Source of the DNA: Amycolatopsis sp. QT-25
GTDB lineage: Bacteria > Actinomycetota > Actinomycetes > Mycobacteriales > Pseudonocardiaceae
DNA: 64,000 bases
Assembly (NCBI RefSeq): GCF_029369745.1
Contig: NZ_CP120210.1
Span: 2,356,001-2,420,000 of the forward strand
Direction of reading: 5' to 3'
The translations under genes and the position numbers were made by a program. Of the stretch, positions 43,525-53,148 are shown piece by piece. Under the pieces are notes generated by a model, which saw only the letters and a program-made list of their open reading frames with translations, searched no databases and was not told where the DNA came from. Every line of letters starts with the position of its first letter. Position 1 is the stretch's first letter.

Positions 43525-46500
43525 GTGCCAGGCAAGGCCCGAGTACATGAGCTCGCGAAAGAGCTCGGCATCACCAGCAAGGAAGTTCTCGCCAAGTTGA
43601 AGGAACAGGGCGAGTTCGTGAAGTCCGCGTCGTCCACCGTCGAGGCGCCGGTCGCCCGCCGTCTCCGTGACGCGTACCCGGCCAAGGACGGCAAGAAGAA
43701 GCCGGTTCCGACCCCCGGCCCGCGCCCTTCGCCCGCGCCTCCCGCGAAGCCCGCTGCCCCGGCTCCGGCCGCGAAGCAGGCCCAGCCCGCGCCCGCGGCG
43801 AAGACCGAGGCCCCGGCCGCCCCCGCGGCGTCCGCTCCGGCGGAGTCGACGGCGGCAGCGTCGTCGGCGTCGTCAGCGTCGGCAGTGTCGTCAGCGGCGG
43901 CGTCGGCCCCGGCCCAGCAGCCGTCCCGTCCCTCCACCCCGGGTGTCCGCCCGGGTCCGCGCCCCGGCCCCCGGCCGCCGGCGCCGAAGGAAGAGGTCGC
44001 TCCGGCGGCGAAGGCCGCTCCGGCCGAGCCGAAGCAGCCCGAGGCCAAGGAAACCCCGGCAGCACCGGCCACCCCGCCGGCGTCCCAGACGCCGTCGCAG
44101 GGTTCGGTCGTGCCGCCGAAGCCGCAGGGCCCCAAGCCCGGCGGCCCGAAGCCCGGCCCGCGCACCCCGCGTGTCGGGAACAACCCGTTCGGAGTGGGTT
44201 CCGGTTCTCCGGCCCCGCGTCCGTCCGGTCCCCGTCCCGGTGGCGGCCAGCAGGGCGGCGACAACCGTCCTCCGCGTCCCGGTGGCGGTCAGGGTGGCGA
44301 CAACCGTCCGCCGCGTCCCGGTGGCGGCGCTCCCGGCGGTAACCGGCCGAACCCGGGCAACATGCCCCCGCGCCCGAACCCCGGCATGATGCCGGGCCGT
44401 CCGGCCCGTCCGGCCGGTGGTCCCGGTGGCGCCCGTGGCGGCCCCGGCGGCGGCGCCCGTGGTGGCCCCGGTGGCGGCGCCCGTGGTGGTCCCGGTGGCG
44501 GCGGCGGAGGTTTCCGCGGCGGTCCCGGTGGCGGTGGCGGCGGCGGAGGTTTCCGTCCCGGTGGCGGCGGCGGTGGCGGTTTCCGTCCCGGTGGCGGTGG
44601 CCCCGGTGGCGGTGGCGGTGCCCCGGCCGGTGGTGGCGGTTTCCGTGGCGGCGGCGGCCGTGGTGGCCCCGGTGGCCGCGGTGGTACCGCTGGTGCCTTC
44701 GGTCGTCCCGGTGGTCCCGCTCGCAAGGGCCGGAAGTCCAAGCGCCAGAAGCGCATGGAGTACATGGACAACATGCAGGCGCCCAGCGTCGGTGGCGTTC
44801 GCCTGCCCAAGGGCAGCGGCGAAACGATCCGCCTGCCGCGTGGCGCTTCGCTGACCGACTTCGCCGAGAAGATCGACGCCAACCCGGCTTCGCTGGTGCA
44901 GGTGCTCTTCCACCTCGGTGAGATGGTCACGGCGACGCAGTCCGTGTCGGACGACATCCTCGAGCTGCTCGGCGGCGAGATGAACTACGTCGTCCAGGTC
45001 GTCAGCCCCGAGGAAGAGGACCGGGAGCTGCTGGAGACCTTCGACATCACCTACGGCGAAGACGCGGGTGAGGAAGAGGATCTGCAGGTCCGGCCGCCGG
45101 TCGTGACGATCATGGGTCACGTCGACCACGGTAAGACCCGGCTGCTCGACACGATCCGCAAGACGAAGGTGCGCGAGGGCGAAGCCGGTGGCATCACCCA
45201 GCACATCGGCGCCTACCAGATCGAGACCGAGCTCGAGGGCACCCCGCGTCTCGTGACGTTCATCGACACCCCGGGTCACGAGGCGTTCACCGCCATGCGT
45301 GCTCGTGGTGCGAACGCCACGGACATCGCGGTCATCGTGGTCGCGGCCGACGACGGCGTCATGCCGCAGACGGTCGAGGCGATCAACCACGCGCAGGCCG
45401 CCAAGGCCCCGATCGTGGTCGCGATCAACAAGATCGACAAGGAGGGCGCGAACCCGGACAAGATCCGGCAGCAGCTCACCGAGTACAACCTCGTGGCCGA
45501 GGAGTACGGCGGCGACACGATGTTCGTCGAGATCTCGGCGCGGGAGAACATCAACATCGATGGTCTCCTCGAGGCGATCCTGCTGACCGCCGATGCCGCG
45601 CTCGACCTGCGGGCCAACCCGGACATGGAGGCCCAGGGCGTCGCGATCGAGGCACACCTGGACCGCGGTCGCGGTCCGGTCGCCACGGTGCTGGTCCAGC
45701 GCGGAACGCTGCGCGTCGGTGACTCCGTCGTCGCCGGTGACGCGTACGGCCGCGTGCGGAAGATGGTCGACGAGCACAACGTCAACGTCACCGAAGCGAC
45801 CCCGTCGCGTCCGGTCCAGGTCATCGGATTCACCTCGGTGCCCGGCGCCGGCGACACGTTCCTCGTCGTCGACGAGGACAGGGTCGCCCGGCAGATCGCC
45901 GAGCGGCGTTCGGCCCGTACCCGCAACGCGCTCAACGCGTCGCGTCGTAAGCGGGTCAGCCTCGAAGACCTCGATGAGGCCTTGAAGGAGACGAGCACCC
46001 TCAACCTGATCATCAAGGGTGACAACTCCGGTACGGTCGAAGCCCTCGAAGCCTCGCTGATGCAGCTGGATGTCGGCGAAGAAGAGGTCGAGCTCAACGT
46101 GGTCCACCGCGGTGTCGGTGGCGTCACGGAGTCCGACATCGACCTGGCGACCGCGTCCAACGCGATCGTCCTGGGCTTCAACGTGCGGGCACAGGGCAAG
46201 GCGACCGAGCGGGCCACCCGCGAGGGCGTCGACGTCCGGTACTACACGGTCATCTACCAGGCGATCGACGAGATCGAAGCCGCGCTCAAGGGCATGCTCA
46301 AGCCGATCTTCGAAGAGGTCGAGCTGGGCAAGGCCGAGATCCGCGGGATCTTCAAGTCGTCGAAGGTCGGTACGATCGCCGGTTGCATGGTCATCTCGGG
46401 TGAGATCCGGCGTAACGCCAAGGGTCGTCTCCTCCGTGACGGCAACGTCATCGTCGAGAACCTGCCGATCAACTCGCTGAAGCGCGAAAAGGACGACGTC

Positions 46501-46611
46501 ACCGAGGTCCGCGAGGGCTTCGAGTGTGGTCTCACCTTGGGTAACTACAGCGATTTGAAGCTCGGCGACGTCATCGAAACCTACGAGCAGCGCGAAAAGC
46601 CGCGTGCGTAA
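43525..46611 (+). CDS. infB: Translation initiation factor IF-2
   Basis: 1028 residues. IF2-N domain ([20 protein letters not shown]), a long Pro/Ala then Gly/Pro/Arg-rich disordered stretch (about residues 50-405, with dense GGGxGG tracts at 236-402), a second IF2-N-like segment, then the GTPase: GHVDHGKT (531-538), [12 protein letters not shown], followed by domains II-IV. It brings initiator tRNA to the 30S subunit. GTG 43525 is chosen because AGGAG lies five bases upstream and homology starts there. Confidence 0.97.
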   Translation: MPGKARVHELAKELGITSKEVLAKLKEQGEFVKSASSTVEAPVARRLRDAYPAKDGKKKPVPTPGPRPSPAPPAKPAAPAPAAKQAQPAPAAKTEAPAAPAASAPAESTAAASSASSASAVSSAAASAPAQQPSRPSTPGVRPGPRPGPRPPAPKEEVAPAAKAAPAEPKQPEAKETPAAPATPPASQTPSQGSVVPPKPQGPKPGGPKPGPRTPRVGNNPFGVGSGSPAPRPSGPRPGGGQQGGDNRPPRPGGGQGGDNRPPRPGGGAPGGNRPNPGNMPPRPNPGMMPGRPARPAGGPGGARGGPGGGARGGPGGGARGGPGGGGGGFRGGPGGGGGGGGFRPGGGGGGGFRPGGGGPGGGGGAPAGGGGFRGGGGRGGPGGRGGTAGAFGRPGGPARKGRKSKRQKRMEYMDNMQAPSVGGVRLPKGSGETIRLPRGASLTDFAEKIDANPASLVQVLFHLGEMVTATQSVSDDILELLGGEMNYVVQVVSPEEEDRELLETFDITYGEDAGEEEDLQVRPPVVTIMGHVDHGKTRLLDTIRKTKVREGEAGGITQHIGAYQIETELEGTPRLVTFIDTPGHEAFTAMRARGANATDIAVIVVAADDGVMPQTVEAINHAQAAKAPIVVAINKIDKEGANPDKIRQQLTEYNLVAEEYGGDTMFVEISARENINIDGLLEAILLTADAALDLRANPDMEAQGVAIEAHLDRGRGPVATVLVQRGTLRVGDSVVAGDAYGRVRKMVDEHNVNVTEATPSRPVQVIGFTSVPGAGDTFLVVDEDRVARQIAERRSARTRNALNASRRKRVSLEDLDEALKETSTLNLIIKGDNSGTVEALEASLMQLDVGEEEVELNVVHRGVGGVTESDIDLATASNAIVLGFNVRAQGKATERATREGVDVRYYTVIYQAIDEIEAALKGMLKPIFEEVELGKAEIRGIFKSSKVGTIAGCMVISGEIRRNAKGRLLRDGNVIVENLPINSLKREKDDVTEVREGFECGLTLGNYSDLKLGDVIETYEQREKPRA

Positions 46612-46620
46612 GTGACACGG

Positions 46621-46656
46621 GCGGCGCTCCCTCGCAGCTGGGCGGGGGAGCGCCGC
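46621..46656 (+). terminator. Hairpin terminator after infB
   Basis: 15-bp arms GCGGCGCTCCCTCGC and its complement with one G-U pair, loop of six bases, 10 bases after the infB stop. Followed by the DUF503 gene, so it may only attenuate. Confidence 0.7.
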
Positions 46657-46684
46657 TTCACTTCTCGACAACCCAGAACCCCTC

Positions 46685-46978
46685 ATGTTCGTAGGAGCTC
46701 TTGAGCTCGACATCCTGCTGGGTGACGTCCACTCGCTCAAGCAGAAGCGATCCGTGCTCAAGCCGGTGCTGGCCGAGGTGCGCAGGCGTTTCGACGTCTC
46801 CGTCGCCGAAGCCGGACAGCAAGACCTGCACCGGCGGGCGCTGATCGGTGTGGCCGTGGTCGCGGCGACTGGCGCGCACGTCCGTGACGTGCTCGACTCG
46901 TGTGAGCGCTTCGTGGCCGGGAGGCCGGAGTTCGAACTGCTCTCCGCCCACCGCCGGCTGCTCGGCCCGGATGACTAG
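46685..46978 (+). CDS. DUF503 (YlxP) family protein
   Basis: 97 residues: [20 protein letters not shown] is the full DUF503 signature. Small proteins of this family sit between infB and rbfA in many Gram-positives (ylxP) and are suspected to help ribosome assembly. ATG start; rbfA follows after 28 bases. Confidence 0.9.
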   Translation: MFVGALELDILLGDVHSLKQKRSVLKPVLAEVRRRFDVSVAEAGQQDLHRRALIGVAVVAATGAHVRDVLDSCERFVAGRPEFELLSAHRRLLGPDD

Positions 46979-47006
46979 CAGAAGATCTTTCGAGGAGACG
47001 AATCCC

Positions 47007-47480
47007 ATGGCCGACCCCGCTCGGGCTCGCAAGCTCGCCAAGCGGATCTCGCAGATCGTCGCGCACGCGATCGAGCACGACATCAAGGATCCGCGGCTCA
47101 ATCACGTGACGATCACCGACACGAAGATCACGGCGGATCTGCACGACGCCACGGTCTACTACACGGTGCTCGGTGAGAACCTGGAATCCACGCCCGATCA
47201 CGCCGGTGCCGCCGCGGCGCTCGAATCCGCTCGCGGTGTGCTGCGCACGAAGGTCGGTCAGGGCACGGGAGTCCGCTACACTCCGACGCTGGCCTTCGTG
47301 GCCGACAGCATTCCCGAAGATGCCAAGCGCATCGAAGACCTCCTCGCGAAGGCCAGGGAAGCCGATGCGGAGGTCGCCCGGCGGGCCACTGGGGCGCAGC
47401 ACGCCGGTGAAGCCGACCCGTACAAGCCGCCGCGGGAAGAGACCGAAGATGAGTTCGCCGATGAGGAGACCCGTAGCTGA
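47007..47480 (+). CDS. rbfA: Ribosome-binding factor A
   Basis: 157 residues. [20 protein letters not shown] and [20 protein letters not shown] are the RbfA KH-like core, needed for 16S 5'-end maturation and cold adaptation. An acidic tail ([13 protein letters not shown]) extends it. GAGGAG ribosome site before ATG 47007. The next gene starts about 16 bases after its stop. Confidence 0.95.
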   Translation: MADPARARKLAKRISQIVAHAIEHDIKDPRLNHVTITDTKITADLHDATVYYTVLGENLESTPDHAGAAAALESARGVLRTKVGQGTGVRYTPTLAFVADSIPEDAKRIEDLLAKAREADAEVARRATGAQHAGEADPYKPPREETEDEFADEETRS

Positions 47481-47496
47481 GGAAGTGGGCCACGCC

Positions 47497-48327
47497 GTGA
47501 GCCGGCGTGGCCTGCTCCTGGGAGCCGCGGCTGTCGGCGGCTCGGCGCTGATTTCCGCCTGTGGCGCCGAGAAGCCTCCTTTGGTGGGGCCGCCGCCGGT
47601 GGCCCCACCGAGTACCCCGACGCCGCTCGCCGAAGCGGTCACGGTGCAGAAGATGCGGTCCGCGGCCCGCAATCGCGACGTCAACCTCGTCGTCATCGCC
47701 CCCGACGGCGTGTCACGGGTCGGGCTGCCGGTCTGCGTCGCCCTGCACGGACGTGGCGCGGACGCCCGGACCTTTCTCAACCTCGGTGTGCAGAACGCGC
47801 TGAACCAAGTCGTCGCGGCCGGGCTGCCCGGCTTCGCGGTGGCCGCCGTCGACGGGGACAACTACTGGGTGGACGTCGGCAAGGCCGACGACCCGCAGCG
47901 GATGCTGTCCGACGAACTCCCAGGCTGGCTCGCCCAGCGCCGGCTGCGACCGGCGACGGCGATCTTCGGGATCTCGATGGGCGGCTTCGGCGCACTGCGC
48001 TACGCCCGCGAGCACAAGAACCTCAAGGCGGTCGCCGTGGCGAGTGCCGCGCTCTTCGTGAGCTGGCCCGATGCCAAGTCCCGCAAGGTCTTCGCGAATC
48101 GTGAGCAGTGGGAATCGCACGAGCCGCTGCTGCACACCGGCGATCTCTCGGCGGCTTCGACGGGGGTGTGGTGCGGGAATTCGGACCCCTTCGCCCGCGC
48201 CGACCGCAAACTGATCAAAGCGCTCGACCCCGCCGTCGCGAACATGACCCCGGGCGAGCACAACGACGACTACTGGCGCGGGATCGTGCCCGAGGTGCTG
48301 AAGTTCGTCGGGGAACGCCTCGCCTGA
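47497..48327 (+). CDS. Alpha/beta-hydrolase (esterase-D-like) lipoprotein, Tat-type signal
   Basis: 276 residues. MSRRGLLLGAAAVGGSALIS then a lipobox Cys gives an exported lipoprotein with a twin-arginine-like start. Hydrolase parts: CVALHGRGADARTFL (oxyanion side), nucleophile Ser in GISMGGFGALRYA, Asp in GNSDPF and His in GEHNDDYW, resembling the mycolyltransferase/esterase D group. GTG 47497 gives the best signal; ATG 47461, inside rbfA, is possible. It ends at a 30-bp hairpin. Confidence 0.8.
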   Translation: MSRRGLLLGAAAVGGSALISACGAEKPPLVGPPPVAPPSTPTPLAEAVTVQKMRSAARNRDVNLVVIAPDGVSRVGLPVCVALHGRGADARTFLNLGVQNALNQVVAAGLPGFAVAAVDGDNYWVDVGKADDPQRMLSDELPGWLAQRRLRPATAIFGISMGGFGALRYAREHKNLKAVAVASAALFVSWPDAKSRKVFANREQWESHEPLLHTGDLSAASTGVWCGNSDPFARADRKLIKALDPAVANMTPGEHNDDYWRGIVPEVLKFVGERLA

Positions 48328-48398
48328 CCCCGCGTTTCGGCACCTGCTTGCGGTAGTGCGCGGTGCCAACTACCGCAAGCAGGTGCCGAAACGCGGGG
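48328..48398. terminator. Very long bidirectional hairpin terminator
   Basis: Perfect 30-bp stem beginning CCCCGCGTTTCGGCACC with an 11-base loop. It fits exactly between the stop codons of the convergent hydrolase and methyltransferase genes, filling the whole gap. Confidence 0.92.
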
Positions 48399-49442
48399 CT
48401 AGGCCGGTTTCGCCGCGACGATCAGGTCCCGCACGATCGCCTGGTCCACGCGGTGCGAGAACTCCGCGAACGGGCCGTCCTCGCGGACTTCCAGCCCTGC
48501 CTTGCCGAGGATCGCGGCGAGTTCCTCACGCGGCGCGACGTTGGTGTTCCAGGAGATGCCGAGCGCGCCACCGGGCCGCAGCACCCGCGTCCACACCGGG
48601 ACGGCGGCCGCGAGCAGGTCCCGCGGGCTGCGCGCGAGCGACGCGTCCTGGGTGCGGTGGCTGCCGTGCTGCACGCCGTACGGGGCGTCGGTGACGATGA
48701 GGTCCACCGAGTTCGGCCGCAGCAGTTCGTCCGTGGTGAGCGTGTCGCAGTTGAGGTAGCTCAGCTTGCGGACCTCGCCGGCCTTGTACCGCTCCTTGGT
48801 GATCCCGAAGCCGATGTCGAGCCGCCTGCCGAGCCGGACCTTGTTGCGGCGCACCTGACCGGTTTCGGCGCTGTGCTTGACGCGCTTCTGCTTCAGCCAG
48901 GTCTTGATGAACAGTTCGTAGGAGTCGAAATCCTTGCCGTCGACGTCGAGCCCGGTCGCGTCGAAGCCGTACATCATCGCCTGGTTCAGCGTGGTGCCGC
49001 GGCCGCAGAGCGGATCCAGCAGGTGCAGCGGCTGCTCCAGCATCGCGGCCGGGTCCGCCGTGGCCAGCAGGGTGACGTTGACGAGCAGTTTCGTGAACAA
49101 CTCGTTCGTCTTGCCGGGGTACTTCTGGATGGTCAGCAGATCCGAGTCGAAGTTCGCGAGCGGGCTGATCGTCACCGGCTTCAGGACGCCGTCGCCGCGT
49201 TCGAACAGCGCGTAGAGCGCGGAAAGGTTCGACAGGAGCGCGAGATCGCGTTCGCTCAACGGGGCGGGCGTGGTGAAGGTGAGATAGCCGACGCCGCCGA
49301 GTTCCGTCTCACCGATCCCGGAGACCTCGGTCTCCAAAGCGGACAGACCGAACACCGCCAGCTCCGCGCGCAACAGGGCCGGAGTGGAGTCGGTGTAGAC
49401 CCGGTTGGCGGACGGGTAGACCAGGATCGCGTACTCGGACAT
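48399..49442 (-). CDS. TRM11/THUMP-type SAM-dependent methyltransferase
   Basis: 347 residues. SAM motif LLDPLCGRGTTLNQAMMYG and catalytic DAPY (IVTDAPYGVQ) mark the N2-guanine/N6-adenine methyltransferase class; the N-terminal 150 residues with LLSNLSALYALF and TIQKYPGKTNELFTKLLV match the TRM11-like group acting on tRNA or rRNA. Target base unknown. ATG 49442 is chosen over an in-frame 49496 that would overlap nrnA. Convergent with the hydrolase, divergent from nrnA across 25 bases. Confidence 0.87.
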   Translation of the reverse strand: MSEYAILVYPSANRVYTDSTPALLRAELAVFGLSALETEVSGIGETELGGVGYLTFTTPAPLSERDLALLSNLSALYALFERGDGVLKPVTISPLANFDSDLLTIQKYPGKTNELFTKLLVNVTLLATADPAAMLEQPLHLLDPLCGRGTTLNQAMMYGFDATGLDVDGKDFDSYELFIKTWLKQKRVKHSAETGQVRRNKVRLGRRLDIGFGITKERYKAGEVRKLSYLNCDTLTTDELLRPNSVDLIVTDAPYGVQHGSHRTQDASLARSPRDLLAAAVPVWTRVLRPGGALGISWNTNVAPREELAAILGKAGLEVREDGPFAEFSHRVDQAIVRDLIVAAKPA

Positions 49443-49467
49443 CCGGTAGAGCGTAGCTTGACTGCTT

Positions 49468-50478
49468 GTGACAGTGACTCCAGTGCCGAACCTCAAGGAA
49501 GCCGCCGCCCTGCTGGCGCGCGCGAACGACGTGACCCTGCTCGGCCATGTCCGTCCGGACGCCGACGCGCTCGGCAGCGCGCTGGCGCTCGGCCGGGCAC
49601 TTCAACTGCGTGGCGTCGAGGTCCGTGTCTCGATCGGCGAGCCGGAGAAGATGCCCGAAACCCTGCGAGGCCTGGACGTCGGCGGGCTCTACGTCCCCGC
49701 GAGCGAGCTGCCGGAGAGCGAGCGGTTACTGGTCGCGCTGGACACGCCCACCCCGGGCAGGCTCGGGAAGCTCGCGCCGAGAGTGGACGCCGTCCGCGCG
49801 GCCGGGGGTGACGTCCTGGTGATCGATCATCACGCGTCCAACGTCTTCTACGGCACGCACCACGTGGTCGACGACACCGCCGAAGCCACCGCCGTCCTCG
49901 TTTTCGCGTTGCTGGAGGAGTTGGGCACCGAGATCGACGAGCCGATCGCGCGCTGCCTGTACGCGGGGCTCGTCACCGACACGAGCGGGTTCCGCCGGGC
50001 GCGGCCGTCCACCCATCTGCTGGCCGCGAAGCTGCTCGAAGCGGGTGTGGATCCGGACAAGGTGGTCCGCGAGATCGTCGACGACCATCCGTTCGCCTGG
50101 CTGCCGATGCTTTCGGAGGTGCTCGCGGGGGCCCGGCTCGAGCCGGACGAGGCGCGCGGTTTCGGGCTCGCGCACGCGGTGGTGACCCTCGACGTCGCAC
50201 GGAGCGTGCGCGCGGAGGAGGTCGAAGCGGTCATCGACGTCGTCCGGTCCACGCGGGAGGCCGGGGTCGCCGTGGTGCTCAAGGAGGCCGAACCGACCGG
50301 GCCGCGGCAGCGGTGGCAGGTCTCGCTCCGTTCGGCGGGCGGCCTCGACGTTTCGGCGGCGGCCGGGGAACTGGGTGGTGGCGGTCACCGCCAGGCGGCC
50401 GGGTGCACCGCGGAGGGCACGGCGGGGGAGGTGCTCGACAAGCTGAAGGCGGCTTTGTCGAGGGCGCCTTTGCTGTGA
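49468..50478 (+). CDS. nrnA: DHH/DHHA1 nanoRNase / pAp phosphatase NrnA
   Basis: 336 residues. Metal motifs GHVRPDADALGSALA, VIDHHASN and DHHA1 motif GGGGHRQAAG identify the NrnA family, which degrades 2-5-mer RNA and 3'-phosphoadenosine phosphate. In mycobacteria it is followed directly by the dinF-like MATE gene; here a 2.9-kb block intervenes. GTG start. Confidence 0.94.
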   Translation: MTVTPVPNLKEAAALLARANDVTLLGHVRPDADALGSALALGRALQLRGVEVRVSIGEPEKMPETLRGLDVGGLYVPASELPESERLLVALDTPTPGRLGKLAPRVDAVRAAGGDVLVIDHHASNVFYGTHHVVDDTAEATAVLVFALLEELGTEIDEPIARCLYAGLVTDTSGFRRARPSTHLLAAKLLEAGVDPDKVVREIVDDHPFAWLPMLSEVLAGARLEPDEARGFGLAHAVVTLDVARSVRAEEVEAVIDVVRSTREAGVAVVLKEAEPTGPRQRWQVSLRSAGGLDVSAAAGELGGGGHRQAAGCTAEGTAGEVLDKLKAALSRAPLL

Positions 50479-50586
50479 CCCGAGGCGGGCGGTGTCATCG
50501 TGATTTCCTCGCGCGCAGGTATTGCGGCTCGTCGTCGGCCAGCATGGCGGGGCACCGTGCCAAGTCTCCATCCGGTCCAAAGTGGA

Positions 50587-50712
50587 CTAGTAGTGGCCGA
50601 GGCCGAGCAGCGCGAGCACCACCGTGCTCGCCGCGCCGCCGCGTCCGGCGTAACCGCCGCAGCGCAGGGCGTGCAGCACGACCGGTCCGGTAGCCGAACC
50701 GGCGCGGGTCAT
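50587..50712 (-). CDS. Possible 41-residue protein coupled to the TetR gene
   Basis: The ATG overlaps the TGA of the upstream TetR-like gene (ATGA). The 41 residues (MTRAGSATGPVVLHALRCGG...LALLGLGHY) are small-residue-rich and hydrophobic toward the end. It might be a membrane microprotein, or chance coding; no family recognised. Confidence 0.35.
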   Translation of the reverse strand: MTRAGSATGPVVLHALRCGGYAGRGGAASTVVLALLGLGHY

Positions 50713-51806
50713 TTCGTGGCCCCTTCGGTACGAGCGGTTGCCGGTTTCGCGACGGCGTACGCGGCGCCCCGTCCTTCGGCGCGGGCGACGACGGCCTTCC
50801 CGCTGACACGCACCGCGGCTTCGGTGCTGTCGCCGACGTCTGCCAGGCCGACCGCGGCCGCGACGCGGGCATCGTCGTCGAACACGAGATGAAGGTGCTC
50901 CGGCAGCGGGGCAGGGGAGACCTGTCGCAGACACGCCACCAGGTCGCCGACGCGCAGGCGAATCAGCTGACCGGTGTTCGCGGCGTCGTCGGTGACGACG
51001 ACGATGGTGACCCGCTCACCGGGCCGCGCCGACCGCACGGCCTCCTCGGCCGCCTCCAGCCGCCCGCCTCCCAGCACGACCACCACGCCGTCCGAGGCCA
51101 GATCGACCACGTCCGAGGTGAGCGGATCACGGACATCGGCGGGCGGCGCCCATGACTCCTGTACCCGAGCCGCGGGCGCCACGTAGGGCAGGTGAGCCGG
51201 TGCCCAGACGTCGGTGAGGTCGAGGCTCGCCAAGTGCTCGCACGCGCGTGCCCGGTCGAAGGGGTCACCGAATCCGGGAGCCTGTTCCGCGACGAGACTG
51301 GAACCGTTGAGCAGCGTCAACGCCAGCTCGGCCAAACGGACACGGCGCGCGGGCGGGTCGTCGGAGGCGCAGGACTCCAGGGTCAGCGCCAGCAACAGCG
51401 CTTCCAGCCGGGCGGTCTGGGCGACTACCGCTCGTCCGGTGTCGTCCTCGACCACACCGGTCAACGAACGCAACTGCAGGCGTCCACCGGCGGCGGGGTC
51501 GTCGACCAGGGGCAGCCGGTCCAGCCAGACCCGCGCGAAGGTGCTCAGCGCTTCGCCCGCCGAGCCCGGCTCCTTGACGGCGAGCGGGATGTCCTGCTGC
51601 TCGACCAGGTCGACCAGCACCGCGAGATACAACGCGCGTTTACCGGGGAAGTTCGAATACACCGCTCCCCGGGTCAGCTCTGCCCGCTCGGCGATCCGAT
51701 CCACTTTCGCCGCGCCGTACCCGTATTCGACGAACTCTTCCCGTGCCGCCGCCAGGACCGCGGCACGGGTCCGTGCCTGCTGCTGCACTCGTGTCAGCCG
51801 GACCAT
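50709..51806 (-). CDS. TetR-family regulator with a large C-terminal extension
   Basis: 365 residues, against about 200 for typical TetR. HTH in residues 10-60: ARTRAAVLAAAREEFVEYGY, DRIAERAELTRGAVYSNFPG. A standard ligand domain runs to about residue 205. Beyond it lies an alpha/beta-looking domain of about 150 residues (VVVVLGGGRLEAAEEAVR, GERVTIVVVTDD, LIRLRVGDLVACLRQV, AVRVSGKAVVARAEGRG) that I cannot name; the strand-helix order is mildly thioredoxin- or Rossmann-like. GGGAGGAAG precedes ATG 51806. Divergent from the hydrolase/MarR operon. Confidence 0.8.
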   Translation of the reverse strand: MVRLTRVQQQARTRAAVLAAAREEFVEYGYGAAKVDRIAERAELTRGAVYSNFPGKRALYLAVLVDLVEQQDIPLAVKEPGSAGEALSTFARVWLDRLPLVDDPAAGGRLQLRSLTGVVEDDTGRAVVAQTARLEALLLALTLESCASDDPPARRVRLAELALTLLNGSSLVAEQAPGFGDPFDRARACEHLASLDLTDVWAPAHLPYVAPAARVQESWAPPADVRDPLTSDVVDLASDGVVVVLGGGRLEAAEEAVRSARPGERVTIVVVTDDAANTGQLIRLRVGDLVACLRQVSPAPLPEHLHLVFDDDARVAAAVGLADVGDSTEAAVRVSGKAVVARAEGRGAAYAVAKPATARTEGATK

Positions 51807-51867
51807 CACACTTCCTCCCTTGCTTTCGAAGGCAGGATACCAACCGCATTCCGATGATTACACCATC

Positions 51868-51893
51868 TCCGAAGTAAGTTTGCTATATTCGGA
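51868..51893. promoter_or_regulatory. Inverted repeat in the TetR/hydrolase divergent promoter
   Basis: TCCGAA-N14-TTCGGA, ending two bases before the hydrolase ATG. Placed to control the hydrolase operon; probable binding site of the TetR or MarR regulator of this cassette. Confidence 0.5.
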
Positions 51894-51895
51894 AA

Positions 51896-52711
51896 ATGGT
51901 GAATATGAGCCAGGCTCTCCGCCGGGACGGTGGGGAACTGCGCTACGGCGACCTGCCGGGAAAGCGGCGCCCTGTCGTCTTCATCCACGGTGCCGGGATG
52001 GACCACCGGATGTTCGACGCGCAGGCGGAGTTCCTGCACCAGGCAGGACATCGGGTCGTCAGCTGGGATCAGCGCGGGCACGGCGAGTCGAGCCTCGCCC
52101 CGGGAGCCCGCTTCACCGCGTCGGCCGCGCTGGACGACCTGATCGCCCTGCTCGATCACCTCGATCTCGACCGGCCGATCCTCATCGGACACTCGCTCGG
52201 CGGAAACCTCGCTCAGGCGCTCGTCCGACGCCTTCCCGAGCGCGTTCACGGCCTCGTCGTCGTGGACTCCACCTGGAACACCGGCCCGCTCGGTTCGGGG
52301 GAGCGGCTCCTGCTGAAGCTCGCGGCCCCGGCGCTGGCGCTGATCCCCGCCGCACGGCTGCCGCGCGTCATGGCCCGTGCCTCGGCCGAGACACCGGAGG
52401 GGATCGCCGCCTGCGAGGCGGTGTTCGCCCGGATGCCCAAACGTGTCTTCCTCGACGTCTGGCGGGCCACCGTGTCGCTCGTCGACCCGCGACCGGACCA
52501 CCGCTCGCCGGTTCCACTCGGGCTCGTCCGCGGTGCCCGCGACCGCACCGGCAACATCGCGTCCGCGATGCCCCGCTGGGCGCGGGCCGAAGGCGTGACC
52601 GAGCAGGTCGTCCCCGGCGCCGGCCACGTGGTCACCCTGGACGCGCCCGATGAGACGACGAAGGCCATCGAGGCCATCATCGAGGGCTGGACCACGGAGC
52701 GCTCGGCATGA
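51896..52711 (+). CDS. Alpha/beta-hydrolase
   Basis: 271 residues. VVFIHGAGMDHRMFDAQAEF (oxyanion loop), SWDQRGHGES, nucleophile Ser in LIGHSLGGNLAQAL, and C-terminal His in VPGAGHVVTLD. A generic soluble esterase, lactonase or epoxide hydrolase; substrate unknown. Start ATG 51896 or 51905. Its stop overlaps the MarR-like gene start by four bases, and the TetR gene is divergent, a typical self-contained detoxification unit. Confidence 0.88.
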   Translation: MVNMSQALRRDGGELRYGDLPGKRRPVVFIHGAGMDHRMFDAQAEFLHQAGHRVVSWDQRGHGESSLAPGARFTASAALDDLIALLDHLDLDRPILIGHSLGGNLAQALVRRLPERVHGLVVVDSTWNTGPLGSGERLLLKLAAPALALIPAARLPRVMARASAETPEGIAACEAVFARMPKRVFLDVWRATVSLVDPRPDHRSPVPLGLVRGARDRTGNIASAMPRWARAEGVTEQVVPGAGHVVTLDAPDETTKAIEAIIEGWTTERSA

Positions 52712-53148
52712 CGGCCGCCGACGACCGCGCCGCGTTCGTCACCGCCATGGGCGACTTCCTCGGGTCGTGGAACCTGCCCCGTACCACCGGCCGGGTCTAC
52801 GGGCAGCTCCTGCTCGGCTCCGGCCCCGTGTCGTTGGACGAACTCGGCGCGGCACTCGGTCTCAGCAAGGGCGCGGTGAGCGTGGCCGTCCGCGAGCTGG
52901 TCTCGTGGGGACTCGCCAGGACCATCCCGCAACCGGGCAGCCGCCGTCTGCTCGTCGAGGCGGTGAGTGGATTCGAGCAGCTTCTCGCCGCGAGCCACGA
53001 ACGGACCCGTGCCTTCGTCCGCGTGCTCCGGAGTGGCGCACGATCCGCCGAGGGCGAGCCCGCCGAAGCCAGGCTCGAAGAGGTCGCCGAATTCTTCGAG
53101 TCCTATGTGGACGCAGGGGATCGGATGCTGCGCGCCAGGAGGACGTGA
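52708..53148 (+). CDS. GbsR/MarR-type winged-helix regulator
   Basis: 146 residues. RTTGRVYGQLLLGSGPVSLD and LGAALGLSKGAVSVAVRELV are the GbsR-like winged helix, followed by a C-terminal helix pair for dimerisation. Coupled (ATGA) to the hydrolase, so it likely senses the hydrolase substrate or product. Confidence 0.85.
   Translation: MTAADDRAAFVTAMGDFLGSWNLPRTTGRVYGQLLLGSGPVSLDELGAALGLSKGAVSVAVRELVSWGLARTIPQPGSRRLLVEAVSGFEQLLAASHERTRAFVRVLRSGARSAEGEPAEARLEEVAEFFESYVDAGDRMLRARRT

Noticed and set aside
43891..46761. A 956-codon open frame antisense to infB.
   Set aside because: Arises from GC-rich codon bias opposite a clear IF-2 gene; composition is Thr/Gly/Ala repeats and no family is recognisable.
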